The notes: a model not told the origin generated them from the letters alone. A DNA stretch of 64,000 bases from Acidovorax sp. Leaf160 (GCF_001424265.1 NZ_LMOV01000024.1:1-64000), one strand, 5' to 3'; counted from the stretch's first letter, positions 33,497-42,786 are shown. Numbers and translations are program-made.

Positions 33497-34432
33497 ATGC
33501 TTGCCCTCCCTGCGGTCTTGCCGTCCTTCGCCCTTCCCGTTGCTCCCATCGCCCAGCCCGCCGAGCATTCGACGGACGAGTTGCGGCGGATGATCGACGA
33601 GCGACTTGGCATGCTACTGCCTGCGGCCGATGCGCAACAGGATCGCGTGGCTGCCGCCATGCGGTACGGTGTGCTGGCACCAGGCAAGCGCGTGCGGCCG
33701 CTGCTGGTGCTGCTGGCTGCCCGCGGGTTCCAGCTCGATCCCACCGACGTGCTCGACGCGGCATGCGCCCTGGAGATGGTGCACGCTGCTTCCCTCTTCC
33801 TGGACGATCTGCCCTGCATGGACGATGCGAAGCTGCGCCGGAGCCAACCGACGGTGCACATCGCATTCGGGGAAGACGTCGCCATGCTGGCATCCATCGC
33901 GCTGCTGGCCCGGGCGTGGCGGATCACCGCCACCGCCGCGGCCATTCCTGCTCATGTCAGGACCGAGATGGTTGCGGTCCTCTCCGACGCCGTGGGCATC
34001 GAAGGGCTGGTGACGGGACAGTACCGCGATCTGCATGCCGCAGCCGGCGAGTCGAGCAGGCCGCACATCGCGCGAACGAATGAACTGAAGACCGGTGTGC
34101 TGTTTGCCGCCGCCTTCGACATTGCGGCGCTGGCTGCGGGCGCCGACGCCGGCACCCGGGGCCTGCTGCGAGAGGCTGCAGACGCGTTGGGCCAGGCCTT
34201 CCAGCTGGCCGACGATCTTGCCGATCTCGAAATGGAGCCAGCGACGCTGGGCAAGGACTGCCACCAGGACGCGGGCAAATCCACGCTCGTGTCGATGGTG
34301 GGCCCCCGGCAGACGCGTCGCATCCTGAGCGCCCAGGTGGAGCGGGCCGAAACCCTGATCGCGCAGGCCATGCCCCTGGAACAGTGCTTGCCGGCACTGG
34401 TTCGCACTCTCTTCGCCTCCAAGCTGCACTGA
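33497..34432 (+). CDS. crtE: Geranylgeranyl diphosphate synthase
   Basis: A 311-residue trans-prenyltransferase supplying GGPP to CrtB. It has the first Asp-rich motif FLDDLPCMDDAKLRR with the DDxxxxD spacing usual for type-II bacterial CrtE, and the second Asp-rich motif LADDLADLE, followed by GKDCHQDAGKSTLV. A flexible Ala/Pro leader of about 25 residues precedes the domain, and no clear Shine-Dalgarno supports the ATG. No isopentenyl-diphosphate isomerase gene accompanies it, so precursors come from the chromosomal MEP pathway. Confidence 0.93.
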   Translation: MLALPAVLPSFALPVAPIAQPAEHSTDELRRMIDERLGMLLPAADAQQDRVAAAMRYGVLAPGKRVRPLLVLLAARGFQLDPTDVLDAACALEMVHAASLFLDDLPCMDDAKLRRSQPTVHIAFGEDVAMLASIALLARAWRITATAAAIPAHVRTEMVAVLSDAVGIEGLVTGQYRDLHAAAGESSRPHIARTNELKTGVLFAAAFDIAALAAGADAGTRGLLREAADALGQAFQLADDLADLEMEPATLGKDCHQDAGKSTLVSMVGPRQTRRILSAQVERAETLIAQAMPLEQCLPALVRTLFASKLH

Positions 34433-34521
34433 CCGCGCAACGGCTGGCCCGGCCGATCCACTGGAACACGAAGGCGCCCCCATCAGTCGCGCGCCGTGCT
34501 GCGCGGGCACAGCGGGCGCAG

Positions 34522-34555
34522 AAAAAATGGGCTACGCCTTGCGGCATAGCCCATT
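34522..34555 (-). terminator. Terminator after tRNA-Pro
   Basis: A stem ATGGGCTA-GCC / GGC-TAGCCCAT with one internal mismatch and a four- to six-base loop, followed on the minus strand by TTTTTT. It is placed right behind the tRNA and ends the long minus-strand operon that begins at thrS. It also separates that operon from crtE. Confidence 0.85.
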
Positions 34556-34571
34556 GATTCGATCGATAAAA

Positions 34572-34648
34572 TGGTCGGCGTGGCGGGATTCGAACTCGCG
34601 ACCCCTTGCACCCCATGCAAGTGCGCTACCAGGCTGCGCTACACGCCG
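34572..34648 (-). tRNA. tRNA-Pro (anticodon GGG)
   Basis: A 77-nt cloverleaf. Acceptor stem CGGCGTG pairs with CACGCCG. The D-arm is AGCGCAGCCTGGTAGCGC. The anticodon arm is CTTGC-ATGGGGT-GCAAG with GGG at positions 34-36. The T-arm contains GTTCGAATC, and the CCA end is encoded. It lies 27 bp downstream of the merR-type gene. It marks the junction with the carotenoid cluster, and tRNA 3' ends are common insertion points. Confidence 0.97.
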
Positions 34649-34675
34649 ACAAGACCGCAATTATAGGACGGAAAT

Positions 34676-35101
34676 TCAGCCTTCCGAAAGAAGCTCGCGA
34701 ATTTCGCGCAATTCTTTGCGAATCGATTCCGCATCCAGCCCCGCACCGGCCATGGATACCGCCGCGCCATGGAGCAGGGGCGCCGTGACAGCCACCTCTG
34801 GGGGCGCAAGCTCCGAGCCGCCCACCGCGAAGTCCTCTTCGATCGCCGGGCCATCCTGAAGGCGGTTGCGCGCGCCACTGATGGTGAAACCCTGGTCGTA
34901 GAGCAAGTCCCGGATGCGCCGGATCATCAGCACTTCGTGATGCTGGTAGTACCGCCGGTTGCCGCGGCGCTTCATCGGCCGCAACTGGGTGAACTCCTGC
35001 TCCCAATAGCGCAGCACGTGCGGCTTGACGCCGCAAAGCTCGGCCACCTCACCGATCGTGAAGTAGCGCTTTGCGGGAATGGACGGAAGCGATGTGCTCA
35101 T
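34676..35101 (-). CDS. MerR-family transcriptional regulator (ihfA-linked)
   Basis: A 141-residue protein with the MerR winged helix at the N-terminus (YFTIGEVAELCGVKPHVLRYWEQEF, then RGNRRYYQHHEVLMIRRIRDLLYDQGFT). A variable C-terminus shows no cysteine cluster and no B12-binding domain. It is therefore neither a metal sensor of the MerR/CueR kind nor a CarH/LitR photoreceptor. This short form is regularly found directly after ihfA in beta- and gammaproteobacteria. Its target is unknown. It probably belongs to the end of the pheST-ihfA transcript. Confidence 0.85.
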   Translation of the reverse strand: MSTSLPSIPAKRYFTIGEVAELCGVKPHVLRYWEQEFTQLRPMKRRGNRRYYQHHEVLMIRRIRDLLYDQGFTISGARNRLQDGPAIEEDFAVGGSELAPPEVAVTAPLLHGAAVSMAGAGLDAESIRKELREIRELLSEG

Positions 35102-35184
35102 GGAACTTCGCGGACGAAAAGGCCAGCCGGCAAGCGTACCCCAGGGCCCTGCGGCTTGCCAGTGCCAAATCGCAAGGCCACGCT

Positions 35185-35511
35185 TTACGCTGCGGGCGGA
35201 TTCTGGATCTGATCCTTGAGCTTGCTGCTCGCATGAAACGTCACCACCCGCCGCGCTTCGATGGGAATGGCCTCCCCGGTGCGCGGGTTGCGACCAGGCC
35301 TGGGCGCTTTCGTGCGGATCTGGAAGTTGCCAAAGCCCGACAGCTTCACATCGCGCCCTTCCACCAGGCTCTGGGCGATCAGATCGAAGAACGCGTCCAC
35401 CATGTCCTTGGACTCGCGCTTGTTCAGCCCGATGTGATCGAATAGCAGATCGGCCAGTTGCGCCTTGGTGAGCGCCGGCGTCTCCAGGCTTTCCACGGTG
35501 AATTCCACCAC
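35185..35511 (-). CDS. ihfA: Integration host factor, alpha subunit
   Basis: DNA-bending protein that forms a heterodimer with IhfB. The core runs from [16 protein letters not shown] to [29 protein letters not shown], where the Pro in RPGRNP intercalates into DNA. The chosen GTG at 35511 has AAGGAAGG seven bases upstream. An ATG at 35532, one base after pheT, gives seven more residues but has no ribosome-binding site, unless it is reached by coupling. The 83-bp gap to merR has no clear terminator. Confidence 0.93.
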   Translation of the reverse strand: MVEFTVESLETPALTKAQLADLLFDHIGLNKRESKDMVDAFFDLIAQSLVEGRDVKLSGFGNFQIRTKAPRPGRNPRTGEAIPIEARRVVTFHASSKLKDQIQNPPAA

Positions 35512-35533
35512 GTCTGAACCTTCCTTCAACATG

Positions 35534-37978
35534 TCACCGCAGCCTCGCGCCGGTGCGGCGCGACAGCTCCTGCAATGCCGCTTGCACGGCCCCGTCGATC
35601 TCGGCTTCTGTCAGCGAGGCGACGTCGCTGCCCAGGGTCAGCCGCACCGCCAGACTCTTCTCGCCCGCCGCCAGTGCGCCTGCAGACGGCACCTCACCGT
35701 CGCGCAAGGGCTTGGGCCGGAAGACGTCGAACAGCACGGCAGAACGCAGCACGTCGGCAGACACTGCGGAGCGGATGGCGGCCATGACCTCGGCATGGGT
35801 GACTCGCTCGGCGACCACCACCGCGATGTCGCGTTCGGCCGCCTGGTGCTTGGCCACGGCCGAGAACACCGGCACGGGGCGGCGCAGCACGGCTTCCAGG
35901 TCCAGCTCGAAGGCTATAGGCGCCAGCGGCAATCCCCAGGACTGGCGCCATTGCGGGTGCAGCTCGCCAACGTGGCCGATGACTTCTCCGTCCAGCACCA
36001 CTTGCGCACAGCGCCCTGGGTGCATGGCCGGGTGCGTGCCCGGCTCGAAGGTGGCGGCCAGCGGCGCGAGCAGCGCCTGCACGTCTCCCTTGCCGTCGAA
36101 GAAATCGACCGGGGTGGTCTTGGCACTCCATTGCAGCATGTCCGCCGGACCGTAGGCCAGGCCGGCAACGCGCATCGGCTGATGCACACCCGCCACCGTG
36201 GTGTCGCTGTCGACCACAGAGCCGTCGCGCAGGAACACGCGGCCCAGCTCGAACACCCGCACGCGATCGGCCTTGCGGTCCAGATTGAACTTCAACACCT
36301 GCAGCAGCGAGCCCAGCAGCGACGAGCGCATCACGCTCAGCTGGCTGGCGATGGGGTTGAGCAGCTGGATCGGTTGCGCATTGGCCGCGAGATCACGCTC
36401 CCAGGCCGCTTCCACGAAGCTGAAGTTGATGGTTTCCTGATAGCCCAGCGCGGCCAGCTCGCGGCGCACGGCGAAGGCGCTGCGGCGCGATTCGGCCCGC
36501 AGCTTGGGCGTGATGGGTGCGAGCGGCGGCGTCGTGGGCAGCTGCTCGTAGCCGATCATGCGTGCCACTTCTTCGATCAGGTCTTCTTCGATATTGATGT
36601 CGAAGCGGTAGGAAGGCGCCACGACCTGCAGCACACCGCCCTGCGCCGTCACGTCCAGGCCGAGGCGCTCAAGCGCATCGACGCACTGTTCCTGCGTGAG
36701 CGGCATGCCGATGACCTTGGCCGCGCGGGCGACGCGCAGGGTGACGGTCCTGGGCTGGGGGATGTCCAGCACCTGGTCGTCCACCGGGCCACATGCCGTC
36801 TCGGGGGTGCCGCAGATGTCCAGCACCAGCTGCGTGATGCGCTCGATGTGCTCCACCGTGCTCTTCGGATCCACGCCACGCTCGAAACGGTGCCCGGCGT
36901 CGGTCGAGAAGTTGAACCGGCGCGAACGACCAGCCACCGCCTTGGGCCACCAGAAAGCCGCTTCGATGTAGATGTGCCGCGTGTCGTCCGACACCGCAGT
37001 GGCGTCGCCGCCCATGATGCCGGCCAGCGATTCGACGGCCTGCCGGTCGGCGATCACACCGACGGCTCCGTCCACGGTCACCGTGTTGCCGTTGAGCAGC
37101 TTGAGCTGTTCACCCTCACGGCCCCAGCGCACTTCCAGGCCGCCGTCGATCTTGTCCAGATCGAAGATGTGGGAGGGCCGGCCCAATTCAAACATCACGT
37201 AGTTGGAGATGTCCACCAGTGGCGACACGCTGCGCTGCCCGCAACGGGCCAGCCGGTCCACCATCCATTGCGGCGTGGCCACCCGCGTGTTGACGTTGCG
37301 CACCACCCGGCCGGAGAACCGTCCGCACAGGTCGGCGTCGACCACCGCCACGGGAAGGCGCTCCTCCAGTTGCGTCGCCACGGCGGGAAAGCCGGGCGAC
37401 TTCAAGGGCGCGCCAGTCAGCGCGGACAGCTCCCGGGCAATACCGTACACGCTCAGCGCGTGGGCCAGATTGGGCGTGAGCTTCAGGGTGAAAAGCGTGT
37501 CGTCCAGGTCCAGCTGCTCCCGGATGTCACGGCCCGGAACGGCGTCGCCGGCCAGCTCCAGCAGTCCGCCGTGGTCGTCGGCCAGCTGCAATTCCTTGGC
37601 CGAGCACAGCATGCCCTGGCTTTCGACGCCCCGCAGCTTGCCGAGCTTGATCAGGAACGGCTTGCCGTCTTCACCCGGCGGGAGTTCGGCGCCGACCAGC
37701 GCGCACGGCACCTTGATGCCGGCGCGCGCATTCGGGGCGCCACAGACGATGTTCAGCAACACGTCCTGGCCCACGTCGACCTGGCACACACGCAGACGGT
37801 CGGCATTGGGGTGCTGCACGGCCTCCTTGATCTCGCCGACGACGATGCGCGTGAAAGCCGGCGCTACCGGGCGCAGCTCTTCCACTTCGAGGCCCGCCAT
37901 GGTCAGCGTCTCGGCCAGTTCGGCGGTGGTCAGCGGCGGGTTGCAGAACTCGCGCAGCCAGGATTCTGGAAATTGCAT
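35534..37978 (-). CDS. pheT: Phenylalanyl-tRNA synthetase, beta subunit
   Basis: An 814-residue subunit of the (alpha-beta)2 enzyme. It begins with [16 protein letters not shown] and a tRNA-binding/EMAP-like domain ([21 protein letters not shown]). The B3/B4 editing domain lies around 220-390, B5 follows, a catalytic-like domain occupies the middle, and a C-terminal FDX-ACB anticodon domain ([13 protein letters not shown]) ends it. All are complete. It lies 77 bp after pheS and ends 1-22 bp before ihfA, the standard pheS-pheT-ihfA order. Confidence 0.96.
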   Translation of the reverse strand: MQFPESWLREFCNPPLTTAELAETLTMAGLEVEELRPVAPAFTRIVVGEIKEAVQHPNADRLRVCQVDVGQDVLLNIVCGAPNARAGIKVPCALVGAELPPGEDGKPFLIKLGKLRGVESQGMLCSAKELQLADDHGGLLELAGDAVPGRDIREQLDLDDTLFTLKLTPNLAHALSVYGIARELSALTGAPLKSPGFPAVATQLEERLPVAVVDADLCGRFSGRVVRNVNTRVATPQWMVDRLARCGQRSVSPLVDISNYVMFELGRPSHIFDLDKIDGGLEVRWGREGEQLKLLNGNTVTVDGAVGVIADRQAVESLAGIMGGDATAVSDDTRHIYIEAAFWWPKAVAGRSRRFNFSTDAGHRFERGVDPKSTVEHIERITQLVLDICGTPETACGPVDDQVLDIPQPRTVTLRVARAAKVIGMPLTQEQCVDALERLGLDVTAQGGVLQVVAPSYRFDINIEEDLIEEVARMIGYEQLPTTPPLAPITPKLRAESRRSAFAVRRELAALGYQETINFSFVEAAWERDLAANAQPIQLLNPIASQLSVMRSSLLGSLLQVLKFNLDRKADRVRVFELGRVFLRDGSVVDSDTTVAGVHQPMRVAGLAYGPADMLQWSAKTTPVDFFDGKGDVQALLAPLAATFEPGTHPAMHPGRCAQVVLDGEVIGHVGELHPQWRQSWGLPLAPIAFELDLEAVLRRPVPVFSAVAKHQAAERDIAVVVAERVTHAEVMAAIRSAVSADVLRSAVLFDVFRPKPLRDGEVPSAGALAAGEKSLAVRLTLGSDVASLTEAEIDGAVQAALQELSRRTGARLR

Positions 37979-38055
37979 TTTCGGATTCTCTAGATTCGGT
38001 CGATGGTCGGGCCGCTGTGCAGCCCCTGGCGTTCAGGCCTCAGGGCCGGCGCGCT

Positions 38056-39108
38056 TCACTGGAACTGCGTGAGGAAGCGGACGTCGCCGTCGAAGAACAG
38101 GCGCAGGTCGTTGACGCCATAGCGCAGCATGGTCAGCCGGTCGGGGCCCATGCCGAAGGCAAAGCCGATGTAGGTTTCCGGATCCAGGCCCATGTTGCGG
38201 ACCACGTTCGGGTGCACCTGGCCGGAGCCGGCCACTTCCAGCCAGCGGCCGGCGAGCGGTCCGGTCTGGAATTGGATGTCGATCTCGGCACTGGGCTCGG
38301 TGAACGGAAAGAAGCTGGGCCGAAAGCGCAGCACCAGGTCATCGCTCTCGAAGAAGGTGCGGCAGAACGCCGTGAACACGACCTTCAGGTCCTTGAAGCT
38401 CACGTTCTCGCCGATCCACAGGCCTTCGCACTGGTGGAACATCGGCGAATGGGTGGCGTCACTGTCGACGCGGTAGGTGCGGCCGGGCGCGATGACGCGG
38501 ATCTCGGGCATGCCCTGCCCTGCATCGATCTTCGCGCGATGGCGCTTGACGTGCTGCATCGCGTGGCGCACCTGCATGGGACTGGTGTGGGTGCGCAGCA
38601 GGTGCGGCGCATCGGGGGTGCCACCTTCCACGTAGAAGGTGTCGTGCATGGAGCGCGCGGGATGATCCTGCGGCGTGTTGAGCGCGGTGAAGTTGAACCA
38701 GTCGGTCTCGATCTCGGGGCCCTCGGCCACCTCGAAACCCATCGAGCCGAAGATCTGCTCGATCCGCTCGAGCGTGAGCGTGACGGGGTGCAGGCCACCC
38801 CGGCCCCGTTGGCGTCCTGGCAGGCTCACGTCCAGCGCCTCGGCCTTGAGCTGGAGCTGCAGTTCCGCATCGGCCAGCGCCTGGCGGCGGTCGGTCAGTG
38901 CCGCTTCCACGGCCTGCTTGGCCAGGTTGATCGCAGCGCCGCGCGACTTCTTCTCTTCCACCGTCAGCTGCGCCATGCCTTTCATGAGGTCGGTCAGGCG
39001 GCCGGACTTGCCCAGAAACTGCGCCTTGGCGTTTTCCAGATCAGCAGGGGTTGTGCTTTGCGCGAACAGTTGCCGCGCGCTCTCGACCAGGGAATCCAGC
39101 TCGTTCAT
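38056..39108 (-). CDS. pheS: Phenylalanyl-tRNA synthetase, alpha subunit
   Basis: A 350-residue catalytic subunit. The N-terminal coiled coil (about 1-85) contacts tRNA. Class-II motif 2 is in [23 protein letters not shown], and motif 3 is [25 protein letters not shown]. The phenylalanine pocket segment [16 protein letters not shown] is intact. No strong Shine-Dalgarno precedes the ATG. Between rplT and pheS there is a repeat-derived hairpin with a terminator-like U-rich tail, so pheST may be less expressed than rplT. Confidence 0.96.
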   Translation of the reverse strand: MNELDSLVESARQLFAQSTTPADLENAKAQFLGKSGRLTDLMKGMAQLTVEEKKSRGAAINLAKQAVEAALTDRRQALADAELQLQLKAEALDVSLPGRQRGRGGLHPVTLTLERIEQIFGSMGFEVAEGPEIETDWFNFTALNTPQDHPARSMHDTFYVEGGTPDAPHLLRTHTSPMQVRHAMQHVKRHRAKIDAGQGMPEIRVIAPGRTYRVDSDATHSPMFHQCEGLWIGENVSFKDLKVVFTAFCRTFFESDDLVLRFRPSFFPFTEPSAEIDIQFQTGPLAGRWLEVAGSGQVHPNVVRNMGLDPETYIGFAFGMGPDRLTMLRYGVNDLRLFFDGDVRFLTQFQ

Positions 39109-39125
39109 ATCGACTCGTGAAAATA

Positions 39126-39199
39126 AACAAGGGCTAGTGCCTTTTCAAGCTCTAGCCCTTGTTGTTAGTGCGCAGACTGCTATCTATTCAGTAGCAGTC
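39126..39199 (-). repeat. GCTAT-type intergenic repeat copy with terminator-like hairpin between rplT and pheS
   Basis: Two stems on the transcribed strand. The first is the perfect GACTGCTA-N9-TAGCAGTC (39175-39199). The second is a 12-bp stem AACAAGGGCTAG-N14-CTAGCCCTTGTT (39126-39163) followed by TATTTT. The pair is collinear with the repeat at 40624-40690. The second stem should work as a partial terminator inside the operon. No phenylalanine-rich leader peptide was found in the 100 bases. Confidence 0.7.
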
Positions 39200-39209
39200 G
39201 ACCGTGAAC

Positions 39210-39569
39210 TCAAGCAGCCAGCTTGGCCTTGACTTGTTCCACGATGCTGCCGAAGGCAGCCTTGTCGTGCACCGCGAGGTCGGCCAGCATCTTGCGGTCG
39301 ATCTCGATGGAAGCCTTCTTCAGGCCGTTCGTGAACTGGCTGTAGGTCAGGCCCAGTTCGCGCGAAGCGGCGTTGATACGGGCGATCCACAGTTGGCGGA
39401 ACACGCGCTTCTTGGTGCGGCGGTCACGGTAGGCATATTGCCCAGCCTTCATCACCGCCTGCTTGGCGATGCGGAAGACATTACCGCGGCGACCACGGAA
39501 ACCCTTGGCGAGGGCTAGAACTTTCTTGTGACGGGCACGGGCCGTTACACCACGTTTGACGCGAGGCAT
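39210..39569 (-). CDS. rplT: 50S ribosomal protein L20
   Basis: A 119-residue ribosomal protein essential for early 50S assembly and, in many bacteria, repressor of its own operon. It has the classic [18 protein letters not shown] start, a long basic N-terminal helix and the globular C-terminal part with [17 protein letters not shown]. It lies 26 bp after rpmI. A reader of the opposite strand would also see open frames here, but the protein sequence is unmistakable. Confidence 0.97.
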   Translation of the reverse strand: MPRVKRGVTARARHKKVLALAKGFRGRRGNVFRIAKQAVMKAGQYAYRDRRTKKRVFRQLWIARINAASRELGLTYSQFTNGLKKASIEIDRKMLADLAVHDKAAFGSIVEQVKAKLAA

Positions 39570-39595
39570 GTGAGTACTCCTTGTTCGTCAGTAAA

Positions 39596-39799
39596 TTAAA
39601 CGCCCATGCCGGGCAGCATCTGTGAAATCGAGCCCATGTTGGTCTCGTGCACAGCAACCGCACCACGCAGATGGCGCTTGTTCTTGGTGGTCTTCTTGGT
39701 CAAGATGTGACGCTTGAAGGCTTGACCGCGCTTGACGGTGCCACCGGGACGAACGCGGAAACGTTTTTTCGCGCTGCTCTTGGTCTTCATTTTGGGCAT
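39596..39799 (-). CDS. rpmI: 50S ribosomal protein L35
   Basis: A 67-residue basic protein with the family start [16 protein letters not shown] and [14 protein letters not shown]. It lies between infC and rplT in the usual order. Strong AAGGAGCATTC precedes the ATG. The 205 bp back to infC are gene-free and contain two hairpins, GACGGCG-TTTT-type at about 39902-39921 and GGGGC-TTGATCA-GCCCC at about 39936-39952. These could be the L20 or processing sites that set the ratio of IF3 to ribosomal proteins. Confidence 0.97.
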   Translation of the reverse strand: MPKMKTKSSAKKRFRVRPGGTVKRGQAFKRHILTKKTTKNKRHLRGAVAVHETNMGSISQMLPGMGV

Positions 39800-40004
39800 G
39801 TGAATGCTCCTTCTTGTTTGTGCTCGTGAGGCGTTTGCAAACCGATTCGCAAACTTGTTGGCCCCGAGCCACTTTTAAGCAGCTGCATCGCTGCGCTGCG
39901 CGACGGCGTTTTCACGCCGTCTCATGCCGCGCGGGGCTTGATCAGCCCCACGCCGCACATTCTTCAAGACACCGCTGGCGGACCTGAACGATCCGCCTCT
40001 CGCA

Positions 40005-40607
40005 TCAGGCCGCCGGAGCGGCGCTGCCTGCGGCCTCGCCCGCAGGCTTGGCTGCCGCAGGCTTCTTGCGGCCTGGCGCGATCATCATGATCATCTGGCG
40101 CCCTTCGAGCTTGGGGAATTGCTCCACCAGGATCGTGTCGCCCAGATCGTCACGGATGCGGTTCAACAGTGCCAGCCCCAGTTCCTGGTGGGTAATTTCC
40201 CGTCCACGGAACCGCAGCGTGATCTTGCACTTGTCACCTTCCGCCAGGAAGCGGCGGATGTTGCGCATCTTGATGTTGTAGTCGCCGTCGTCGGTACCGG
40301 GACGGAACTTCACTTCCTTGATTTCGATGACCGTCTGCTTGGCCTTGGCCTCCGCCGCGCGCTTTTGTTCAAGGTACTTGAACTTGCCGTAATCCATGAG
40401 GCGGCAAACGGGGGGGCTGGCCGTGGCGGCAATCTCCACCAGGTCCACATCCAACTCGCCCGCCATGCGGAGAGCTTCCATGAGGCTCACAACACCCAAA
40501 GGCTCGTTGTCAGGACCCGAGAGGCGGACCTCAGGGGCCATGATTTCCCGGTTCAGGCGGTGCTTGCGCTCTTCACGGTGGCGACGATCACGAAATTCAG
40601 TAGCGAT
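40005..40607 (-). CDS. infC: Translation initiation factor IF-3, ATC start codon
   Basis: A 200-residue IF-3 that controls start-codon fidelity. Conventional gene calls begin at the ATG 40541, but 22 conserved codons lie before it ([22 protein letters not shown]). They begin with ATC at 40607, eight bases after AAGGA, and an in-frame TGA closes the frame just beyond. E. coli infC uses AUU so that IF-3 can repress its own translation; ATC here would serve the same loop. The N-domain, Lys-rich linker and C-domain (MMIAPGRKK) are complete. The Ala-rich tail is usual in the group. Confidence 0.92.
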   Translation of the reverse strand: MATEFRDRRHREERKHRLNREIMAPEVRLSGPDNEPLGVVSLMEALRMAGELDVDLVEIAATASPPVCRLMDYGKFKYLEQKRAAEAKAKQTVIEIKEVKFRPGTDDGDYNIKMRNIRRFLAEGDKCKITLRFRGREITHQELGLALLNRIRDDLGDTILVEQFPKLEGRQMIMMIAPGRKKPAAAKPAGEAAGSAAPAA

Positions 40608-40623
40608 GGCTCTATTCCTTCAA

Positions 40624-40690
40624 TCAAAATGCTACAAAAATAGTAGCTAATGCCGCACTGTCCACGCGGGCTAAAGCATGTTTTCAACCA
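40624..40690 (+). repeat. GCTAT-type intergenic hairpin repeat between infC and thrS
   Basis: A hairpin AATGCTACaaaaatAGTAGCTAA, then GCCGCACTGTCC-CGCGGGCTAAAGCATG. It fills almost the entire 85-bp space between thrS and the infC start, ending two bases from the thrS stop. It is therefore transcribed within the operon, as an RNA hairpin just upstream of the infC ribosome-binding site. Confidence 0.7.
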
Positions 40691-40692
40691 AA

Positions 40693-42612
40693 TCAAGCTT
40701 TAGAGGCGATATCTTCTGCGATGAGCGCGACGAACGCTTCGAGAGACATCACACCGAGGTCTCGATTGCCTCGGGCGCGCACTGCGACGGCGCCGGCTGC
40801 CTTTTCCTTCTCGCCTGCGACGAGGATGTAAGGCAGCTTTTGCAACGAATGCTCGCGTATTTTATACGTGATCTTTTCGTTACGCAGATCGGTCACGACT
40901 CTAAGGCCTTGATTCGGCAATGCTTTTTGAAGCTTTGCAGCAATTTCGCGACAGTATTCGTCCTGCGCGCCCGTGATGTTGAGCACCGCGACCTGCACCG
41001 GCGCCAGCCACGTGGGCAGTGCGCCAGCGTGCTGTTCGATCAGGATGCCGATGAATCGTTCCAGGCTGCCGACGATCGCGCGGTGCAGCACGATGGGGGT
41101 GTGGCGCGCACCGTCTTCGCCCACATATTCGGCGCCCAGCCGCTCGGGCATCGACGGATCGACCTGGATCGTGCCGCACTGCCAGTGGCGGCCGATGGCG
41201 TCACGCAGCGTGTACTCCAGCTTCGGGCCGTAGAAGGCGCCGTCGCCCACCGCGATCTGGTAGTCGCAACCCGAGGCCTTCAGGCTTTCGATCAGCGCGT
41301 TCTCGGCCTTGTCCCAGCTTTCTTCCGAACCGATGCGTTTCTCGGGCCGCGTGGCGACCTTGTAGATGATGTCGGTGAAGCCGAAGTCCTTGTAGACCTT
41401 CTGCAGCAGTGCCGTGAAGTTGATGCATTCCTGCTGGATCTGGTCTTCCGTGCAGAAGATGTGGCCATCGTCCTGGGTGAAGGCGCGCACGCGCATGATG
41501 CCGTGCAGGCCGCCCGTGGGCTCGTTGCGGTGGCATTGACCGAACTCGCCGAAGCGCAGCGGCAGATCGCGGTAGCTCTTCACCCCCTGGTTGAAGATCA
41601 GGATGTGGCCCGGGCAGTTCATCGGCTTGAGCGCGTAGTCGTGCTTTTCGCTCTCCGTCGTGAACATGTTCTCGCGGTACTTGTCCCAGTGGCCGGTCTT
41701 CTCCCACAGATGCTTGTCGAGGATCTGCGGGCCCTTCACCTCCTGGTAGCCGTTGTCGCGGTAGACCTGGCGCATGTACTGCTCCACGCCCTGCCACACC
41801 GTCCAGCCCTTGGGGTGCCAGAAGACGGTGCCCGGCGAATACTCGTCGATGTGGAACAGGTCGAGCTCGCGGCCCAGCTTGCGGTGGTCACGCTTCTCGG
41901 CTTCCTCGATGCGCTGGATGTAGGCGTCCAGGTCCTTCTTGTCGGCCCAGGCCGTGCCGTAGATGCGCTGCAGCTGCTCGTTCTTCGCATCGCCGCGCCA
42001 GTAGGCGCCCGACACGCGGGTGAGCTTGAACGCCTTCAGGAAGCGCGTGTTCGGCACGTGCGGGCCGCGGCACATGTCCACGTATTCCTGATGGTAGTAA
42101 AGACCCATGGCGGTCTCATCGGGCATGTCCTCGATCAGCCGCAGCTTGTACGCCTCGCCGCGCGACTTGAAGACTTCGATCACCTCCGCGCGCGGCGTCA
42201 TCTTCTTGATGACGTCGTAGTCGAGCGCGATCAGCTCCTTCATGCGCTGCTCGATGGCGGCCATGTCTTCGGGCGTGAAAGGCCGCTCGAAGGCGATGTC
42301 GTAGTAGAAGCCCTCTTCGATCACCGGACCGATCACCATGCGGGCGGTCGGATAGAGCTGCTTGACGGCATGCCCCACCAAGTGCGCGCAGGAGTGACGA
42401 ATGATTTCCACCCCTTCCTGGTCGCGCGGCGTGATGATCTGCAGGCGTGCGTCGTGGTCGATGAGGTCGCTGGCATCCACCAGCTTGCCATCCACTTTGC
42501 CGGCCACCGTGATCTTGGCCAGACCGGGGCCGATGGAGCGGGCCACTTCGGACACCGTGACCGGGCCGGGGAATTCGCGCTGGGAGTTGTCGGGAAGCGT
42601 GATCTGAATCAT
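40693..42612 (-). CDS. thrS: Threonyl-tRNA synthetase
   Basis: A 639-residue class-II synthetase. It has an N-terminal TGS domain (1-60), the N2 editing domain with [11 protein letters not shown] and a later Cys/His set, and the catalytic core with motif 2 in [20 protein letters not shown]-like sequence. Zinc ligands occur in MNCPGH and nearby His, and the C-terminal domain is the anticodon-binding one. The ATG at 42612 (MIQITLP) has AGGA seven bases upstream; an upstream ATG at 42633 would add seven atypical residues. It heads the thrS-infC-rpmI-rplT-pheST-ihfA operon and lies behind the attenuator described separately. Confidence 0.97.
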   Translation of the reverse strand: MIQITLPDNSQREFPGPVTVSEVARSIGPGLAKITVAGKVDGKLVDASDLIDHDARLQIITPRDQEGVEIIRHSCAHLVGHAVKQLYPTARMVIGPVIEEGFYYDIAFERPFTPEDMAAIEQRMKELIALDYDVIKKMTPRAEVIEVFKSRGEAYKLRLIEDMPDETAMGLYYHQEYVDMCRGPHVPNTRFLKAFKLTRVSGAYWRGDAKNEQLQRIYGTAWADKKDLDAYIQRIEEAEKRDHRKLGRELDLFHIDEYSPGTVFWHPKGWTVWQGVEQYMRQVYRDNGYQEVKGPQILDKHLWEKTGHWDKYRENMFTTESEKHDYALKPMNCPGHILIFNQGVKSYRDLPLRFGEFGQCHRNEPTGGLHGIMRVRAFTQDDGHIFCTEDQIQQECINFTALLQKVYKDFGFTDIIYKVATRPEKRIGSEESWDKAENALIESLKASGCDYQIAVGDGAFYGPKLEYTLRDAIGRHWQCGTIQVDPSMPERLGAEYVGEDGARHTPIVLHRAIVGSLERFIGILIEQHAGALPTWLAPVQVAVLNITGAQDEYCREIAAKLQKALPNQGLRVVTDLRNEKITYKIREHSLQKLPYILVAGEKEKAAGAVAVRARGNRDLGVMSLEAFVALIAEDIASKA

Positions 42613-42660
42613 TCGAAAATCCTGTTCGTCCATTCATCCGGAAGAGCCCGCGCAACGCCC

Positions 42661-42696
42661 GAAAGCAAAAAGCGCGGAACATGCGTCCGCGCTTTT
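42661..42696 (-). terminator. Intrinsic terminator in the thrS leader (attenuator helix 3:4)
   Basis: On the transcribed strand there is an 11-bp perfect stem AAAAGCGCGGA / TCCGCGCTTTT with a seven-base loop, followed by TGCTTTC. It lies 49 bases before the thrS ATG and after the putative leader peptide, so unless prevented it would stop transcription before thrS. Its 5' arm can instead pair with 42728-42736. Confidence 0.85.
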
Positions 42697-42780
42697 GGAT
42701 GGAAGGTGCAGCAATGGGTGTGTGCAGGCGCGAACGTCCAGCCTTTACAGGCCGGTGGATGGCTCCGATGTAGTTCGCGG
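42684..42780 (-). promoter_or_regulatory. thrS attenuator: competing helices 1:2 and 2:3
   Basis: Segment 1 is CGCGAAC (42773-42779, inside leader codons 3-5). Segment 2 is CGUUCGCGC (42728-42736, just after the leader stop). Segment 3 is GCGCGGACG (42684-42692, the 5' arm of the terminator). Segments 1 and 2 pair over 7 bp without mismatch. Segments 2 and 3 pair over 9 bp with one G-U. Segments 3 and 4 form the terminator. A ribosome stalled at the Thr codons would mask segment 1 and free segment 2 to block termination. A ribosome at the stop codon would cover segment 2 and favour termination. All this is inference from base-pairing. Confidence 0.8.
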
Positions 42781-42786
42781 TGTCAT
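42745..42786 (-). CDS. Putative thrS leader peptide, threonine-rich (MTPRTTSEPSTGL)
   Basis: A 13-residue frame with threonine at positions 2, 5, 6 and 11 (ACA, ACT, ACA, ACC), two of them adjacent. AAAGG lies ten bases before the ATG. A weak -10 (TTAAAAT, 42829-42835) lies about 43 bases upstream. The stop is eight bases before attenuator segment 2. Its size, codon bias and position match leader peptides of attenuated operons such as E. coli pheM before pheST. The product itself is not expected to have a function. Confidence 0.75.
   Translation of the reverse strand: MTPRTTSEPSTGL

Noticed and set aside
34676-35101. MerR-type gene as a light-dependent (CarH/LitR) regulator of the crt cluster
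   Set aside because: The C-terminus is too short and lacks a B12-binding motif. The gene belongs to the ihfA end of the minus-strand operon.
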